From GCA-003244245 sp049673305 (GTDB lineage: Bacteria; Actinomycetota; Actinomycetes; Mycobacteriales; Pseudonocardiaceae), in the NCBI GenBank assembly GCA_049673305.1, contig JBATXM010000196.1, positions 1 through 64,000 of the forward strand: 64,000 nt of DNA, in the 5' to 3' direction. Positions 51,165 through 59,233 of this stretch are shown piece after piece (position 1 is the stretch's first letter; the number at the start of each line of letters is the position of its first letter). The translations under genes were made by a program, and so were the position numbers. The notes beneath the pieces were generated by a model. It did no database searches. It saw only the letters and a list, made by a program, of their open reading frames with translations, and was not told the DNA's origin.

Positions 51165-52610
51165 ATGAAGACGGAAGGTCAGCTTGTCCAGAGCTGCGGT
51201 GCCATCGAGCTCAATCCTCGTCGTTGGCGCGCGCTGCCGTTCCTCCTTGTCGGACCTTTTCTGTCCCTCTTCGATCAGTTCGTCGTCAACGTTGCGGCAA
51301 GTCCCATCGGCGAAGACCTCGCGGCGTCTCCCCCGCAACTTGAGGCGATCGTCAGCGGCTACGGGTTGGTATACGCCCTCGGGCTAGTGACTGGCGGACG
51401 ACTGGGCGACGCGTATGGCCGGAAACGAATGTATCGAGTTGGCCTGCTGATGTTCACGGTGACCTCGGCTCTGTGCGGGCTGGCGCTGAGCCCGACGGAA
51501 CTGGTGGTTGCCCGATTGTTGCAAGGAGCTTCGGGCGCCGTGCTACTGCCACAAGTCCTCGCGCTGATCAGGGTCCAATTCTCAGACGATGAGCGTGTCC
51601 GAGCGCTGGCCGCGTTCGGTGTCTCCATCGGCCTCGGCCAGATCGGCGGCCAGGTGCTCGGCGGTGTGATCCCGTACTGGAATGTGTTCGGGCTGGCCTG
51701 GCGGCCGATCTTCTACATCAACGTGCCGGTATGCCTGATTGCCTGGGTCTGCTGCGGGTTGTGGTCTCAGGAAAGTCGGCCGAACAAACTGACTCGACTC
51801 GACCTACGTAGTTCGCTGTTGTCCTTCGCTGGGGTCGGCATGGTGCTGGTGCCCCTGATGGGCGGGCACCGGACGCCGTGGTGGCCCACGGGCATCGCGT
51901 CGATCGCTATGGGTATGCTGTTTCTGGTCGCTTTTCTGTCTCGGCAACGCAGGCTATCCATGGATGATGACGGCCAGCCACTCGTACCCACATGGTTATT
52001 TCGGACTCGCGGATTCACGATCGGCGTGTTGTTGAACGCGACGATGTACCTCGCAAACATTCCCTTCTTCTTCTTGCTTGGAATTTATATCCAGCGTCAT
52101 CTGGGTGAGTCGGTGCTGACTGCAGGACTCACGTTTGCGCCGACCGGGATTGGTTTCATCATCGCCTCACGGATCGGCCCACGTCTGTACGCTCGTTTGG
52201 ATCTGTGGGTGGTCTTGCTAGGCACCGCTCTCACCGCCGTGGGACTCGCGCTGAGCCTGGGTATCGTGCTTGCGGATGGAACCACGATGACCTGGCCATT
52301 GCCACTTGTCCTGCTGCTGTTCGGACTCGGTATCGGTACAACGTTGCCGATCGTGACAGGCACCGTGCTCCGCCACCTTCCGACGGAGCAATCCGGTGCG
52401 GGGAGTGGCGTGTTGACCGCGGCCCAGCAGATTTCAGGCGCTGTGGGAATAGCACTGTGCGGTGCGTTGCTCTTCACCGGTGCGGAACTAGGCCCAACAG
52501 GAAGCTCCCACGCTTACGCGCTGCCGCTCACTGTGCAGCTCCTCATGGCGATCCTGGCTCTGCTCTGCGCTTTCTGGTTAAAACACCACAGCCGGAGACA
52601 GCTCCTGTGA
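51165..52610 (+). CDS. MFS drug exporter, DHA2-like (14 helices)
   Basis: A 481-residue transporter. It has the motif A-like GGRLGDAYGRKRMYRVGLLMFTV (core GRLGDAYGRKR), motif B-like VVARLLQGASGAVLLPQVLALIR (core RLLQGASGA) and about fourteen hydrophobic helices. DHA2 proteins export drugs and natural products using the proton gradient, so it probably exports the cluster's product. ATG 51165 follows GGAGGAG closely; in-frame starts at 51120 or 51150 are possible. Two TTA codons (51996, 52578) occur. It converges on the TetR gene. Confidence 0.88.
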   Translation: MKTEGQLVQSCGAIELNPRRWRALPFLLVGPFLSLFDQFVVNVAASPIGEDLAASPPQLEAIVSGYGLVYALGLVTGGRLGDAYGRKRMYRVGLLMFTVTSALCGLALSPTELVVARLLQGASGAVLLPQVLALIRVQFSDDERVRALAAFGVSIGLGQIGGQVLGGVIPYWNVFGLAWRPIFYINVPVCLIAWVCCGLWSQESRPNKLTRLDLRSSLLSFAGVGMVLVPLMGGHRTPWWPTGIASIAMGMLFLVAFLSRQRRLSMDDDGQPLVPTWLFRTRGFTIGVLLNATMYLANIPFFFLLGIYIQRHLGESVLTAGLTFAPTGIGFIIASRIGPRLYARLDLWVVLLGTALTAVGLALSLGIVLADGTTMTWPLPLVLLLFGLGIGTTLPIVTGTVLRHLPTEQSGAGSGVLTAAQQISGAVGIALCGALLFTGAELGPTGSSHAYALPLTVQLLMAILALLCAFWLKHHSRRQLL

Positions 52611-52648
52611 CCGCAAAGGTTCAGCAGCCGGTGTCGCAGATCGATAGG

Positions 52649-53284
52649 TCAGGGCTCGTTTACCGCGTACGAACGGAGGTATTCGTAGGCCGCAGTGAGC
52701 GCGGCACGTAGTGGTGACAGCTGAGCATGGGTGTGGGCCAGCAGAGTGCCGCCTTGGACGGTCGCGAGGGTCACCACGGCCAGTGCGTGCGGGTCCGCTG
52801 AGGCTCGGAGCAGGCCGCTCGCCTTCATCCTCGCCAACCCGCTGGCCAAATACTCCGTCCACTCGCTGAAGATCGCGTCGAGACGGGTCCGCGCCGCCTG
52901 GTTAACGCCGGCCAGCTCGGAGGCGAGGCTGCCGAGGGGGCAACGGTGGGGTGTCTGATTGGCTTCCTGAATTTCGAGCACTCTCCGTAGCCATAGCTGT
53001 ATGTCCGACCAGCAATCGATCTCCTTGGCGGTCATGCCCAATGCGGTGCGGGTGAGATCCCACTGCCAGTCGATGACCGCGATGAGCAGGTCCTGCTTGG
53101 ACGTGAAGTAGTGATACATCTGGCTCTTGCCAGCTCCACAGCGGTCGAGCACATCCTCCACGCTGGTGGCTCGCACGCCATCGCGATGCATCAGCTCCGC
53201 CGCCGCTTCGACGATGCGGTCGTAGGTCCGTTGTCCTTGCGCGGTGCGGACTCGCTTCCTGGGCTGCGCACCGCTCGTTCTCAT
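52649..53284 (-). CDS. TetR-family repressor
   Basis: A 211-residue regulator. The helix-turn-helix is GVRATSVEDVLDRCGAGKSQMYHYFTSKQDLLIAVI, core GAGKSQMYHYFTSKQ. The C-terminal ligand domain has a CPLGSLASELAG segment, as in TetR_C_6-type relatives. ATG 53284 was chosen because two perfect operator palindromes lie just upstream; a start at 53335 would put coding sequence over an operator. It should repress itself and the divergent peroxiredoxin/DUF427 operon. The inducer is unknown. Confidence 0.87.
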   Translation of the reverse strand: MRTSGAQPRKRVRTAQGQRTYDRIVEAAAELMHRDGVRATSVEDVLDRCGAGKSQMYHYFTSKQDLLIAVIDWQWDLTRTALGMTAKEIDCWSDIQLWLRRVLEIQEANQTPHRCPLGSLASELAGVNQAARTRLDAIFSEWTEYLASGLARMKASGLLRASADPHALAVVTLATVQGGTLLAHTHAQLSPLRAALTAAYEYLRSYAVNEP

Positions 53285-53314
53285 TTTGGTAATATTTGCT
53301 CCTTCCTCGCTGGC

Positions 53315-53356
53315 TGTACTGCATGGTACAGTCAAGTCAGTGTACTACTCGGTACA
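53315..53356. promoter_or_regulatory. Two TetR-type operator palindromes
   Basis: TGTAC-N6-GTACA occurs at 53315-53330 and again at 53341-53356, centre to centre 26 bp. Both lie in the 106-bp gap between the TetR gene and the peroxiredoxin gene. Spacing of two and a half turns suggests two dimers on the DNA, controlling both promoters. Confidence 0.8.
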
Positions 53357-53390
53357 TCGCCCGAAACATCAACAGAAACGAGGTACACCG

Positions 53391-54077
53391 GTGACCACGT
53401 CGACGCGCCCCGATGGAGCGCTGAACAGAGAACTGCGGGCAATGGTGGAGGGTGCCGGCCTGCCTGTGGAGGTCGCACAGACCATCGCGCGGGGGAATGC
53501 GCAGATCGAGCAGTCTGGAGAGGCCTGCGGCCTAGCGGTTGGCGACATAGCCCCCGAATTTACCTTGTTTGGCGCGGACGGACATCAGGTCCGCCTCTCC
53601 GAGCGGTTGGCCGAGGGACCGGTGATCGTTAGTTTCTACCGAGGAGCTTGGTGCCCCTTCTGCAACCTTGAGTTGCGTGCGCTGGCCTCGGCGTTGCCGA
53701 AGATCAAGGAGCTTGGTGCGTCACTGATCGCCATCAGCCCGCAGGCTCCCGATGAGTCGGCTGGCTTGGTGCAGCAACACCACTTGACCTTCGACGTGCT
53801 CAGCGACCTTGACGGTGCGGTCGCACGCGCATGGAAGCTGCGTTTCACCTTGTCCGATGAGCTCAAGGCGCTGTATCAGAATGTCTTCGAACTCGATCTC
53901 ACGAAAGCCAACGCCGACGGCAGCTGGACGCTGCCGGTCCCTGGCACGTTTGTCCTGGACCGGCATGGCGTGATCCGGGCTCGCTACGTGTCGAGCGACT
54001 ACACCACGAGGATGGAGCCCGAGGAGATCATCTCAGCCCTGGCCGCACTTGCGAGAGACGATGGGAGAAATTCGTGA
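53391..54077 (+). CDS. AhpC/TSA-type peroxiredoxin
   Basis: A 228-residue thioredoxin-fold peroxidase. The active site is VSFYRGAWCPFCNLELRAL, with a CxxC arrangement. The N-terminal 60 residues (LRAMVEGAGLPVEVAQTIARG) are helical, and the DIAPEFTLFGADGHQV block opens the fold. GAGGT precedes GTG 53391. It reduces peroxides, perhaps protecting the cluster's flavin and iron enzymes. It overlaps the DUF427 gene by 4 bp and is under the divergent TetR operators. Confidence 0.85.
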   Translation: MTTSTRPDGALNRELRAMVEGAGLPVEVAQTIARGNAQIEQSGEACGLAVGDIAPEFTLFGADGHQVRLSERLAEGPVIVSFYRGAWCPFCNLELRALASALPKIKELGASLIAISPQAPDESAGLVQQHHLTFDVLSDLDGAVARAWKLRFTLSDELKALYQNVFELDLTKANADGSWTLPVPGTFVLDRHGVIRARYVSSDYTTRMEPEEIISALAALARDDGRNS

Positions 54078-54874
54078 CTTTGACACTTGGGGACGGTCCG
54101 CTTGCTTCACGGTCGCCCGACACGGTCAATTACCGGATCGACGGCCCGGGACACCGGCTGTTCTGGCAACTTTTTCCGCGCCGGATACGAGCACTGCTCG
54201 GTGACCAGGTGGTCCTCGACAGCACCCGCGCGAACCTGCTACACGAGAGCAACGTGCTTCCCCAACTGTATTTGCCACGCACTGACATCCGAGTCGATCT
54301 GCTCGAAGCGAGTAAGCACCGTACACACTGCCCCTTCAAAGGTGACGCGGTCTATGAGTCGGTGCGCGTCGACGAGCGGGTCGCTGAGAACGCTGTGTGG
54401 AGCTACCCTGCCCCGGTCGACTCCGCCGCCTGGCTTGCTGGACACGTCGCTGTATACTGGGAATCAATGGATTTCTGGTTCGACGAGGACGAGGAGGTTT
54501 TCGGGCACATTCGCGACCCGTATCACCGGATCGACATCCGCCGTACCAGCCGCTCCGTGCGGATTGTCGTTGGAGATACCGAAGTCGCCGCAAGCCGCCG
54601 GGCACTACTGCTCTCAGAGACAGGCATGCCAAACCGCTTCTACCTACCACCGGCCGACGTACGCACCGAGTTTTTCGCTCTCAGTGCCACACACACGGTC
54701 TGCCCCTACAAGGGGAATGCGTCCTACCAGACCCTGCAGGTCAACGGTACAGTGATCACAGACGCGGTGTGGCTCTATCCCGAACCACTGCCGGACGCCC
54801 GCCAGATCGCCGGCTACTTCTGCTTCCTCGCTGACGGAATCCAGACCTGGGTCGATGGCAAGCCGCTCGATTGA
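54074..54874 (+). CDS. Tandem DUF427 protein
   Basis: A 266-residue protein with two DUF427 domains (about 35-125 and 160-255). Each carries the signature: LYLPRTDIRVDLLEASKHRTHCPFKGDAVYES (core HCPFKGDA) and FYLPPADVRTEFFALSATHTVCPYKGNASYQT (core VCPYKGNA), followed by WSYPAPV or WLYPEPLPDA. DUF427 proteins are small, soluble and of unknown function, widespread in actinobacteria. It starts at GTG 54074, overlapping the peroxiredoxin stop, so both share one operon under TetR control. Confidence 0.87.
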   Translation: MTLTLGDGPLASRSPDTVNYRIDGPGHRLFWQLFPRRIRALLGDQVVLDSTRANLLHESNVLPQLYLPRTDIRVDLLEASKHRTHCPFKGDAVYESVRVDERVAENAVWSYPAPVDSAAWLAGHVAVYWESMDFWFDEDEEVFGHIRDPYHRIDIRRTSRSVRIVVGDTEVAASRRALLLSETGMPNRFYLPPADVRTEFFALSATHTVCPYKGNASYQTLQVNGTVITDAVWLYPEPLPDARQIAGYFCFLADGIQTWVDGKPLD

Positions 54875-55359
54875 CGCCGCCGTCTCTTCGCCCTCGTAGA
54901 TCACGAAGTTGTTCCACGGGGCTGCCACCGCTTGACCGTTGATCGGCGGCGCTTCGGAGAATTTTTCTTCGCGTGCTTTGCCCCCGGGTATGACAAAAGC
55001 GCCAAAAACATTGTGAATAGGTGTATCCACCGGCGGTAGGCGAGACAACCCTCCGGAGCCCGTCCGAAACGATCAGATTCCAGTCGGTGCAAGACTCAGA
55101 CTTCCTGAAGTAGGTCATCAACGTCGATCGATACAGCGCTCGCTGGCGGCGAGCCACCATCCGCATTGTCGCGCCGCCTGCGTACCACCGGCTCCGGGCG
55201 TCGCTCCCGCATCCCGGTCAGCAACTCCTGCACCCCACGCCTCGCGGGCACCACCCGGTCCTTCGCGGGCCTACGATGTCCACAAGATTTTCCTGCGAAA
55301 GCCTCACAGGCGCCCCAGACCAGGGCTTGATCAAAAAACTGCTTCAGGAGGTCTAAGAC
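54875..55359. other. 485-bp stretch without a clear gene
   Basis: A minus-strand frame reads NVFGAFVIPGGKAREEKF and PWNNFVIYEGEE between about 54885 and 55045, which looks protein-like, but it has no start signal and overlaps the DUF427 end. Other frames are arginine-rich. A relic of a lost gene is possible. The strong AGGAGGT at 55346 belongs to the next gene. Confidence 0.4.
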
Positions 55360-56151
55360 TTGAGACCCATGGCGGAGCTGAATGGCGTTCCAGTCGACCT
55401 CGACCGGGTTCAGGTCCTGGCGTTGACCAACTACGGTCACTTCACGACGATGCGAGTCGACGACCAGCGGGTACGCGGTCTCGCACTGCACTTAGAACGC
55501 TTGATGCGGGACTGTCGCCAGGTGTTCGATGCCGACCTGGATCCCGACGGGATCCGACACCTCGTTCGCCATGCGCTGGCCGACGTCAGCGCATCGGTGG
55601 TGGTCCGGGTGACCGTGTTCGACCCCGCCCTCGAACTCGGCCATCCCGGTGCTGACGCAGAACCGCAAGTTCTGGTCACCATCCGGCCAGTTGCGCACAC
55701 CTCGCTTCCCGCGCTACGCCTTCAGAGCGCTGTCTGTTGTCGCGATATGCCTGAGGTCAAACACGTCGGGTTGTTCGGTTCCCTTCATCGCAGGCGTATC
55801 GCGCAGCGCAATGGCTTCGGCGACGTGCTGTTCGTCGACGCCAACACCATCATCTCCGAGGCGGCCACGTCGAACGTCGGATTCGTCGACGGCGACCGGA
55901 TCATCTGGCCCCAGGCGGACTGCCTCCTCGGCGTGACTATGCGACTGATCAGCCAGGCTCGGGACGAGCATGCCACCACCGTACCGGTCACTCTCGGCCA
56001 ATTGGCCGACGTGGATGCGGTGTTCACCACCAACGCCGCAGTCGGTATCCGCTCCGTCAGCGCCATTGACGATGTCCATTGGCCGGATGAGCATCCGGCC
56101 TTGGACGTCCTGCGCAAGAAATACGAGAGTCTTTCCGCCGAGCTGTTGTAG
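55360..56151 (+). CDS. Class IV PLP enzyme (aminodeoxychorismate lyase/aminotransferase type)
   Basis: A 263-residue fold-type IV PLP enzyme. The PLP Lys is in MPEVKHVGLFGSLHRRR, followed by FVDANTIISEAATSNVGFVDGD with the Glu binding the pyridine N, and LLGVTMRLI. These fit 4-amino-4-deoxychorismate lyase, branched-chain or D-amino-acid aminotransferases. TTG 55360 has AGGAGGT at 7-base spacing, while ATG 55369 is 16 bases away, so the TTG is preferred. It has a TTA codon at 55492. It may supply an amine-bearing precursor to the cluster, or may be unrelated. Confidence 0.8.
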   Translation: MRPMAELNGVPVDLDRVQVLALTNYGHFTTMRVDDQRVRGLALHLERLMRDCRQVFDADLDPDGIRHLVRHALADVSASVVVRVTVFDPALELGHPGADAEPQVLVTIRPVAHTSLPALRLQSAVCCRDMPEVKHVGLFGSLHRRRIAQRNGFGDVLFVDANTIISEAATSNVGFVDGDRIIWPQADCLLGVTMRLISQARDEHATTVPVTLGQLADVDAVFTTNAAVGIRSVSAIDDVHWPDEHPALDVLRKKYESLSAELL

Positions 56152-56172
56152 CAATTTAAGGTCGGCGCGGGA

Positions 56173-57198
56173 TCAGTCGGTAGTCGTTTCGGTGGTGGGG
56201 TCGGTAAAGACTCGGCTGCCGAGAAGGTCCTCGGTGGCCATCGTGGTGAGCTCTTCCCTATTTACTGGTTCGTCGGTCTCCATGAGGCGGCTCGCGTGCC
56301 GTAGCCGGGCCCGCTCGATCGCATTTCGGACACTGCGGGCGTTGGCGAATCGTGGTTGGTCCTTGCGGCGCTCCAGGTACACCCGGAAGGTCTTCTGGGC
56401 CTCGGGGGTGAAACTGTAACCCTCCGCGGTGACCATGAGCTTCCCGATGTCCTCCAATTCCTCGAGTGTGTAGTTGGGGAAATCGATGTGGTGCGCGATC
56501 CGGGAGCTCATTCCGGGATTGGACGCGAAGAAGGAATCCATCCGGTCCTTGTAACCGGCGAGGATCACCACGAGGTCCTCCCGCTGGTTTTCCATCACCT
56601 GCAGCAGGATCTCGATGGACTCCTGCCCGTAGTCCCGCTCGTTGTCCGCGCGGTAGAGGTAGTAGGCCTCGTCGATGAACAGCAGTCCGCCCATCGCCCG
56701 TTTGAGGACCTCCTTCGTCTTGGGCGCGGTGTGCCCGACGTACTGGCCGACCAGGTCGTCGCGGGTCACCGAGACCAGGTGCCCTCGGCGCAGGTAGCCC
56801 AGCCGGTGCAACATGTCCGCCATCCGCAAGGCCACGGTGGTCTTGCCGGTGCCTGGACTGCCGGTGAAGCTCATGTGCAGGTTGGGCCGGGAGGTGGACA
56901 GGCCGAACCGGGCGCGGGCCCGGTCGACCAGGAGTAGTGCGGCGATCTCGCGGATCCTGGTCTTGACCGGGGCCAGACCGACCAACTCGGCGTCCAGGGA
57001 GGCGAAGACCTCGTCGATGCCGGTCTCCGCGCGTTCCTTGGCGAGATCGACCCGGGCATCCGGCGGTAGCGTCTCGACTGCGTCGGCAACCTCGTCGGAT
57101 GCCCCCGACCCGGCTTCGGATGCCCCCGACCCGGCCGGATTACGGCCGGGCTGGGACATACCGAACCCCACGCGAGCGGGTGCGTCGCTACCAGTCAT
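56173..57198 (-). CDS. cbbX: RuBisCO activase, red-type AAA+ (CbbX)
   Basis: A 341-residue AAA+ ATPase that pulls on the RuBisCO large-subunit tail to release inhibitory sugars. Walker A is FTGSPGTGKTTVALRMAD, Walker B GGLLFIDEAYYLYR, sensor region LVVILAGYKDRMDSFFASNPG, Arg fingers near MSSRIAHHIDFPN. The FSLG-like pore region follows Walker A (GYLRRGHLVSVTRDDLVGQYVGHT, core LVGQYVGHT). Its N-terminal 60 residues are an extra Ala/Pro-rich stretch with a GSGASEAGSGASDEV repeat. It overlaps cbbS by 4 bp. Confidence 0.94.
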   Translation of the reverse strand: MTGSDAPARVGFGMSQPGRNPAGSGASEAGSGASDEVADAVETLPPDARVDLAKERAETGIDEVFASLDAELVGLAPVKTRIREIAALLLVDRARARFGLSTSRPNLHMSFTGSPGTGKTTVALRMADMLHRLGYLRRGHLVSVTRDDLVGQYVGHTAPKTKEVLKRAMGGLLFIDEAYYLYRADNERDYGQESIEILLQVMENQREDLVVILAGYKDRMDSFFASNPGMSSRIAHHIDFPNYTLEELEDIGKLMVTAEGYSFTPEAQKTFRVYLERRKDQPRFANARSVRNAIERARLRHASRLMETDEPVNREELTTMATEDLLGSRVFTDPTTETTTD

Positions 57199-57623
57199 TT
57201 CTGCCCGTTGTACCGGCTGCCATGTGGCGCGTCGGCAGCGTAAGGATGCATCGTGTAGCGGATGGTGCGGTCATGCCATTCCTGGCGCTCCAGCCGGAAG
57301 CCGGGCTCATTTGTTGGCCGCTGCACGATAAAGGACAGCGCGACGGTCTGCTTGCCGTAACTCGCGTTGTAGGCGTTGACTCTGATGTACTGCTCCGGCT
57401 TGGCCTTGCGGCAGGCGTTCACCTCGGCGAGCACGCCAGCGGCGTCGTGCAGGTCGAACATGGGCAACCCCCACATCTCCCAGTAGACATTGCGGGGGTG
57501 CGGGTCGTCGGTGAATTCCACTGAGCAGGGCCAGTCGTTGTCCAGCGCGTACTGGATCTGCGCGGTGATCTCGGCGTCGGTGAGTTCGGGCAGGAAGGAG
57601 AAGGTCCCCTGGGTGATTCTCAT
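57195..57623 (-). CDS. cbbS: RuBisCO small subunit
   Basis: A 142-residue protein. It begins RITQGTFSFLPELTDAEITAQI and continues through WPCSVEFTDDPHPRNVYWEMWGLPMFD (core HPRNVYWEMWGLPMFD), CRKAKPEQYIRVNAYNA and a C-terminal extension beyond SFIVQRP. That extended C-terminal hairpin is the mark of red-type (form IC/ID) small subunits. It lies 33 bp downstream of cbbL, with a duplicated ribosome-binding segment between them. Confidence 0.95.
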   Translation of the reverse strand: MRITQGTFSFLPELTDAEITAQIQYALDNDWPCSVEFTDDPHPRNVYWEMWGLPMFDLHDAAGVLAEVNACRKAKPEQYIRVNAYNASYGKQTVALSFIVQRPTNEPGFRLERQEWHDRTIRYTMHPYAADAPHGSRYNGQK

Positions 57624-57660
57624 TGTCGGTTCCCTACTAGCACTGTCGGTTCCCTACTAG
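57624..57660 (-). repeat. 20-bp tandem duplication between cbbL and cbbS
   Basis: tgtcggttccctactag occurs at 57624-57640 and 57644-57660, period 20. On the coding strand the unit carries the TAG stop and the AGGGAA ribosome binding region, so cbbS has two candidate sites and cbbL is followed by a second in-register stop. Confidence 0.85.
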
Positions 57661-59135
57661 CTGGAGGTCGGTGTCTCGACCACGTCAGGCACGTCGGTCG
57701 ACTCGTAGTTGAACGAGATGTCACCCCAGGTTGTCAGCGCGACGTCCAACTCACGGCTCTTCTTGGCGGCCGCCTTGAGAATGTCGTCACCCTCCTTGCG
57801 GTAGTCCCGCCCCTCGTTCCGTGCCTTGATCATCGCCTCCAGCGCGACCCGGTTGGCGGTGGCGCCCGCAGCGATGCCCATCGGGTGGCCGATCGTGCCG
57901 CCGCCGAACTGCAGCACCACGTCCTCACCGAGGTAGTGCAGCAAGTCATGCATCTGACCCGCGTGGATCCCACCCGAAGCCACCGGCATCACCCCCGGCA
58001 TCGACCCCCATTCCTGGTCGAAGTACAGGCCCCGAACCGGGTTCGCCGGCACGTACCCCAGCCGCAGCGTGTCGTAGTAGCCCATGATCGCGTTCGGATC
58101 GCCCTCCAGCTTGCCGACCACCGTGCCGGAGTGGATGTGGTCCACCCCAGCCAGGCGCATCCACTTGGCGAGCACCCGGAAGTTCACCCCGTGGTTCTTC
58201 TGCCGGGCGTAGGTGGCGTACCCCGCGCGGTGCAGGTGCAGGATGCACCCGTTGGCCCGGGCCCACTTCGCCATCGACTGGATCGCGGTGAAGCCGATGG
58301 TGAGGTCGATCATGATGATGACGGTGCCGAGCTCCTTGGCGAAGGCGGCCCGCTCGTACATGTCCTCCATGGTGGCTGCGGTGACGTTGAGGTAGTGCCC
58401 CTTGACCTCGCCGGTTGCCGCCGAGGCGCGGTTCACTCCCTCCATCGAGTAGAGGTACCGGTCCCGCCAGCGCATGAACGGCTGGGAGTTGATGTTCTCG
58501 TCGTCCTTGGTGAAGTCCAACCCGCCACGCAGTGCCTCGTAGACGACGCGGCCGTAGTTGCGGGCGGACAGACCCAGCTTGGGCTTGGTGGTGGCACCGA
58601 GCAGTGGCCGGCCGAATTTGTCCAGATATTCCCGTTCTGTGATAATTCCGTGCGCGGGTCCCTGGAAGGTCTTGACGTAATGCAGTGGGATCCGCATGTC
58701 CTCCAGTCGCAGCGCCTTGAGCGCTTTGAACCCGAACACATTGCCGATGATCGAGGAGGTGAGGTTGGCGATCGACCCCTCCTCGAACAGGTCGATGTCA
58801 TAGGCGATGTAGGCGATGTACTGGCCTTCCGCGCCGGGCACCGCCTCCACCCGGAAACACTTGGCCTGGTACGTCTTGTAGTCGGTGAGCCGGTCGGTCC
58901 AGACCACCGTCCAGGTCGCGGTCGAGGACTCGCCAGCGACCGCCGCGCCGGCCTCCTCCGGCGGTACCCCGGGCTGCGGAGTGATCCGGAACGCGCACAG
59001 GATGTCGGTGTTCTTGGGCTGGTAGTCGGGTTCCCAGTAGCCCATCTCCGCATAGGGGATGACCCCGGCCGACCAGCGATCTGTCTTCTTTTTTGTCGAT
59101 TTCGTCGATGAGCCGTGGACTTCGGTGTCGGTCAC
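57657..59135 (-). CDS. cbbL: RuBisCO large subunit, form I red-type (IC)
   Basis: A 492-residue subunit fixing CO2 on ribulose bisphosphate. Visible are the N-terminal YWEPDYQPKNTDILCAFRITPQPGV (core YQPKNTDILCAFR), TKPKLGLSARNYGRVVYEALRGGLDFTKDDEN (core GGLDFTKDDEN, with the carbamylated Lys), YLNVTAATMEDMYERA, and loop 6 with HSGTVVGKLEGDP. These sequences fit red-type enzymes that depend on CbbX. GTG 59135 with GAGGAGG upstream was chosen over an extension to 59372. The gene is divergent from cbbR. Confidence 0.97.
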   Translation of the reverse strand: MTDTEVHGSSTKSTKKKTDRWSAGVIPYAEMGYWEPDYQPKNTDILCAFRITPQPGVPPEEAGAAVAGESSTATWTVVWTDRLTDYKTYQAKCFRVEAVPGAEGQYIAYIAYDIDLFEEGSIANLTSSIIGNVFGFKALKALRLEDMRIPLHYVKTFQGPAHGIITEREYLDKFGRPLLGATTKPKLGLSARNYGRVVYEALRGGLDFTKDDENINSQPFMRWRDRYLYSMEGVNRASAATGEVKGHYLNVTAATMEDMYERAAFAKELGTVIIMIDLTIGFTAIQSMAKWARANGCILHLHRAGYATYARQKNHGVNFRVLAKWMRLAGVDHIHSGTVVGKLEGDPNAIMGYYDTLRLGYVPANPVRGLYFDQEWGSMPGVMPVASGGIHAGQMHDLLHYLGEDVVLQFGGGTIGHPMGIAAGATANRVALEAMIKARNEGRDYRKEGDDILKAAAKKSRELDVALTTWGDISFNYESTDVPDVVETPTSS

Positions 59136-59233
59136 GCCTGCCTCCTCTGGCCAACTCTGAGCTTGGCGGTACACAATCAGTCTGTCTATCAAGTCTTTGG
59201 CTTTGTCTCTGTACTGATTGCTCAGGGGTTGCG
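59136..59233. promoter_or_regulatory. cbbL-cbbR divergent promoter region
   Basis: A 98-bp gap between divergent cbbL and cbbR. An 8-bp inverted repeat, caatcagt at 59174-59181 and actgattg at 59213-59220, and other T-N11-A-like spacings fit binding by a LysR protein. The local sequence is AT-richer than its neighbours. The assignment to CbbR is inference. Confidence 0.55.

Noticed and set aside
53285..53335. Longer N-terminus for TetR
   Set aside because: It would overlap a perfect operator palindrome, and the family starts close to the ATG at 53284.
55096..55491. Minus-strand gene opposite the PLP enzyme start
   Set aside because: It has no start signal and is antisense to the PLP enzyme's conserved N-terminus and its strong ribosome binding site.
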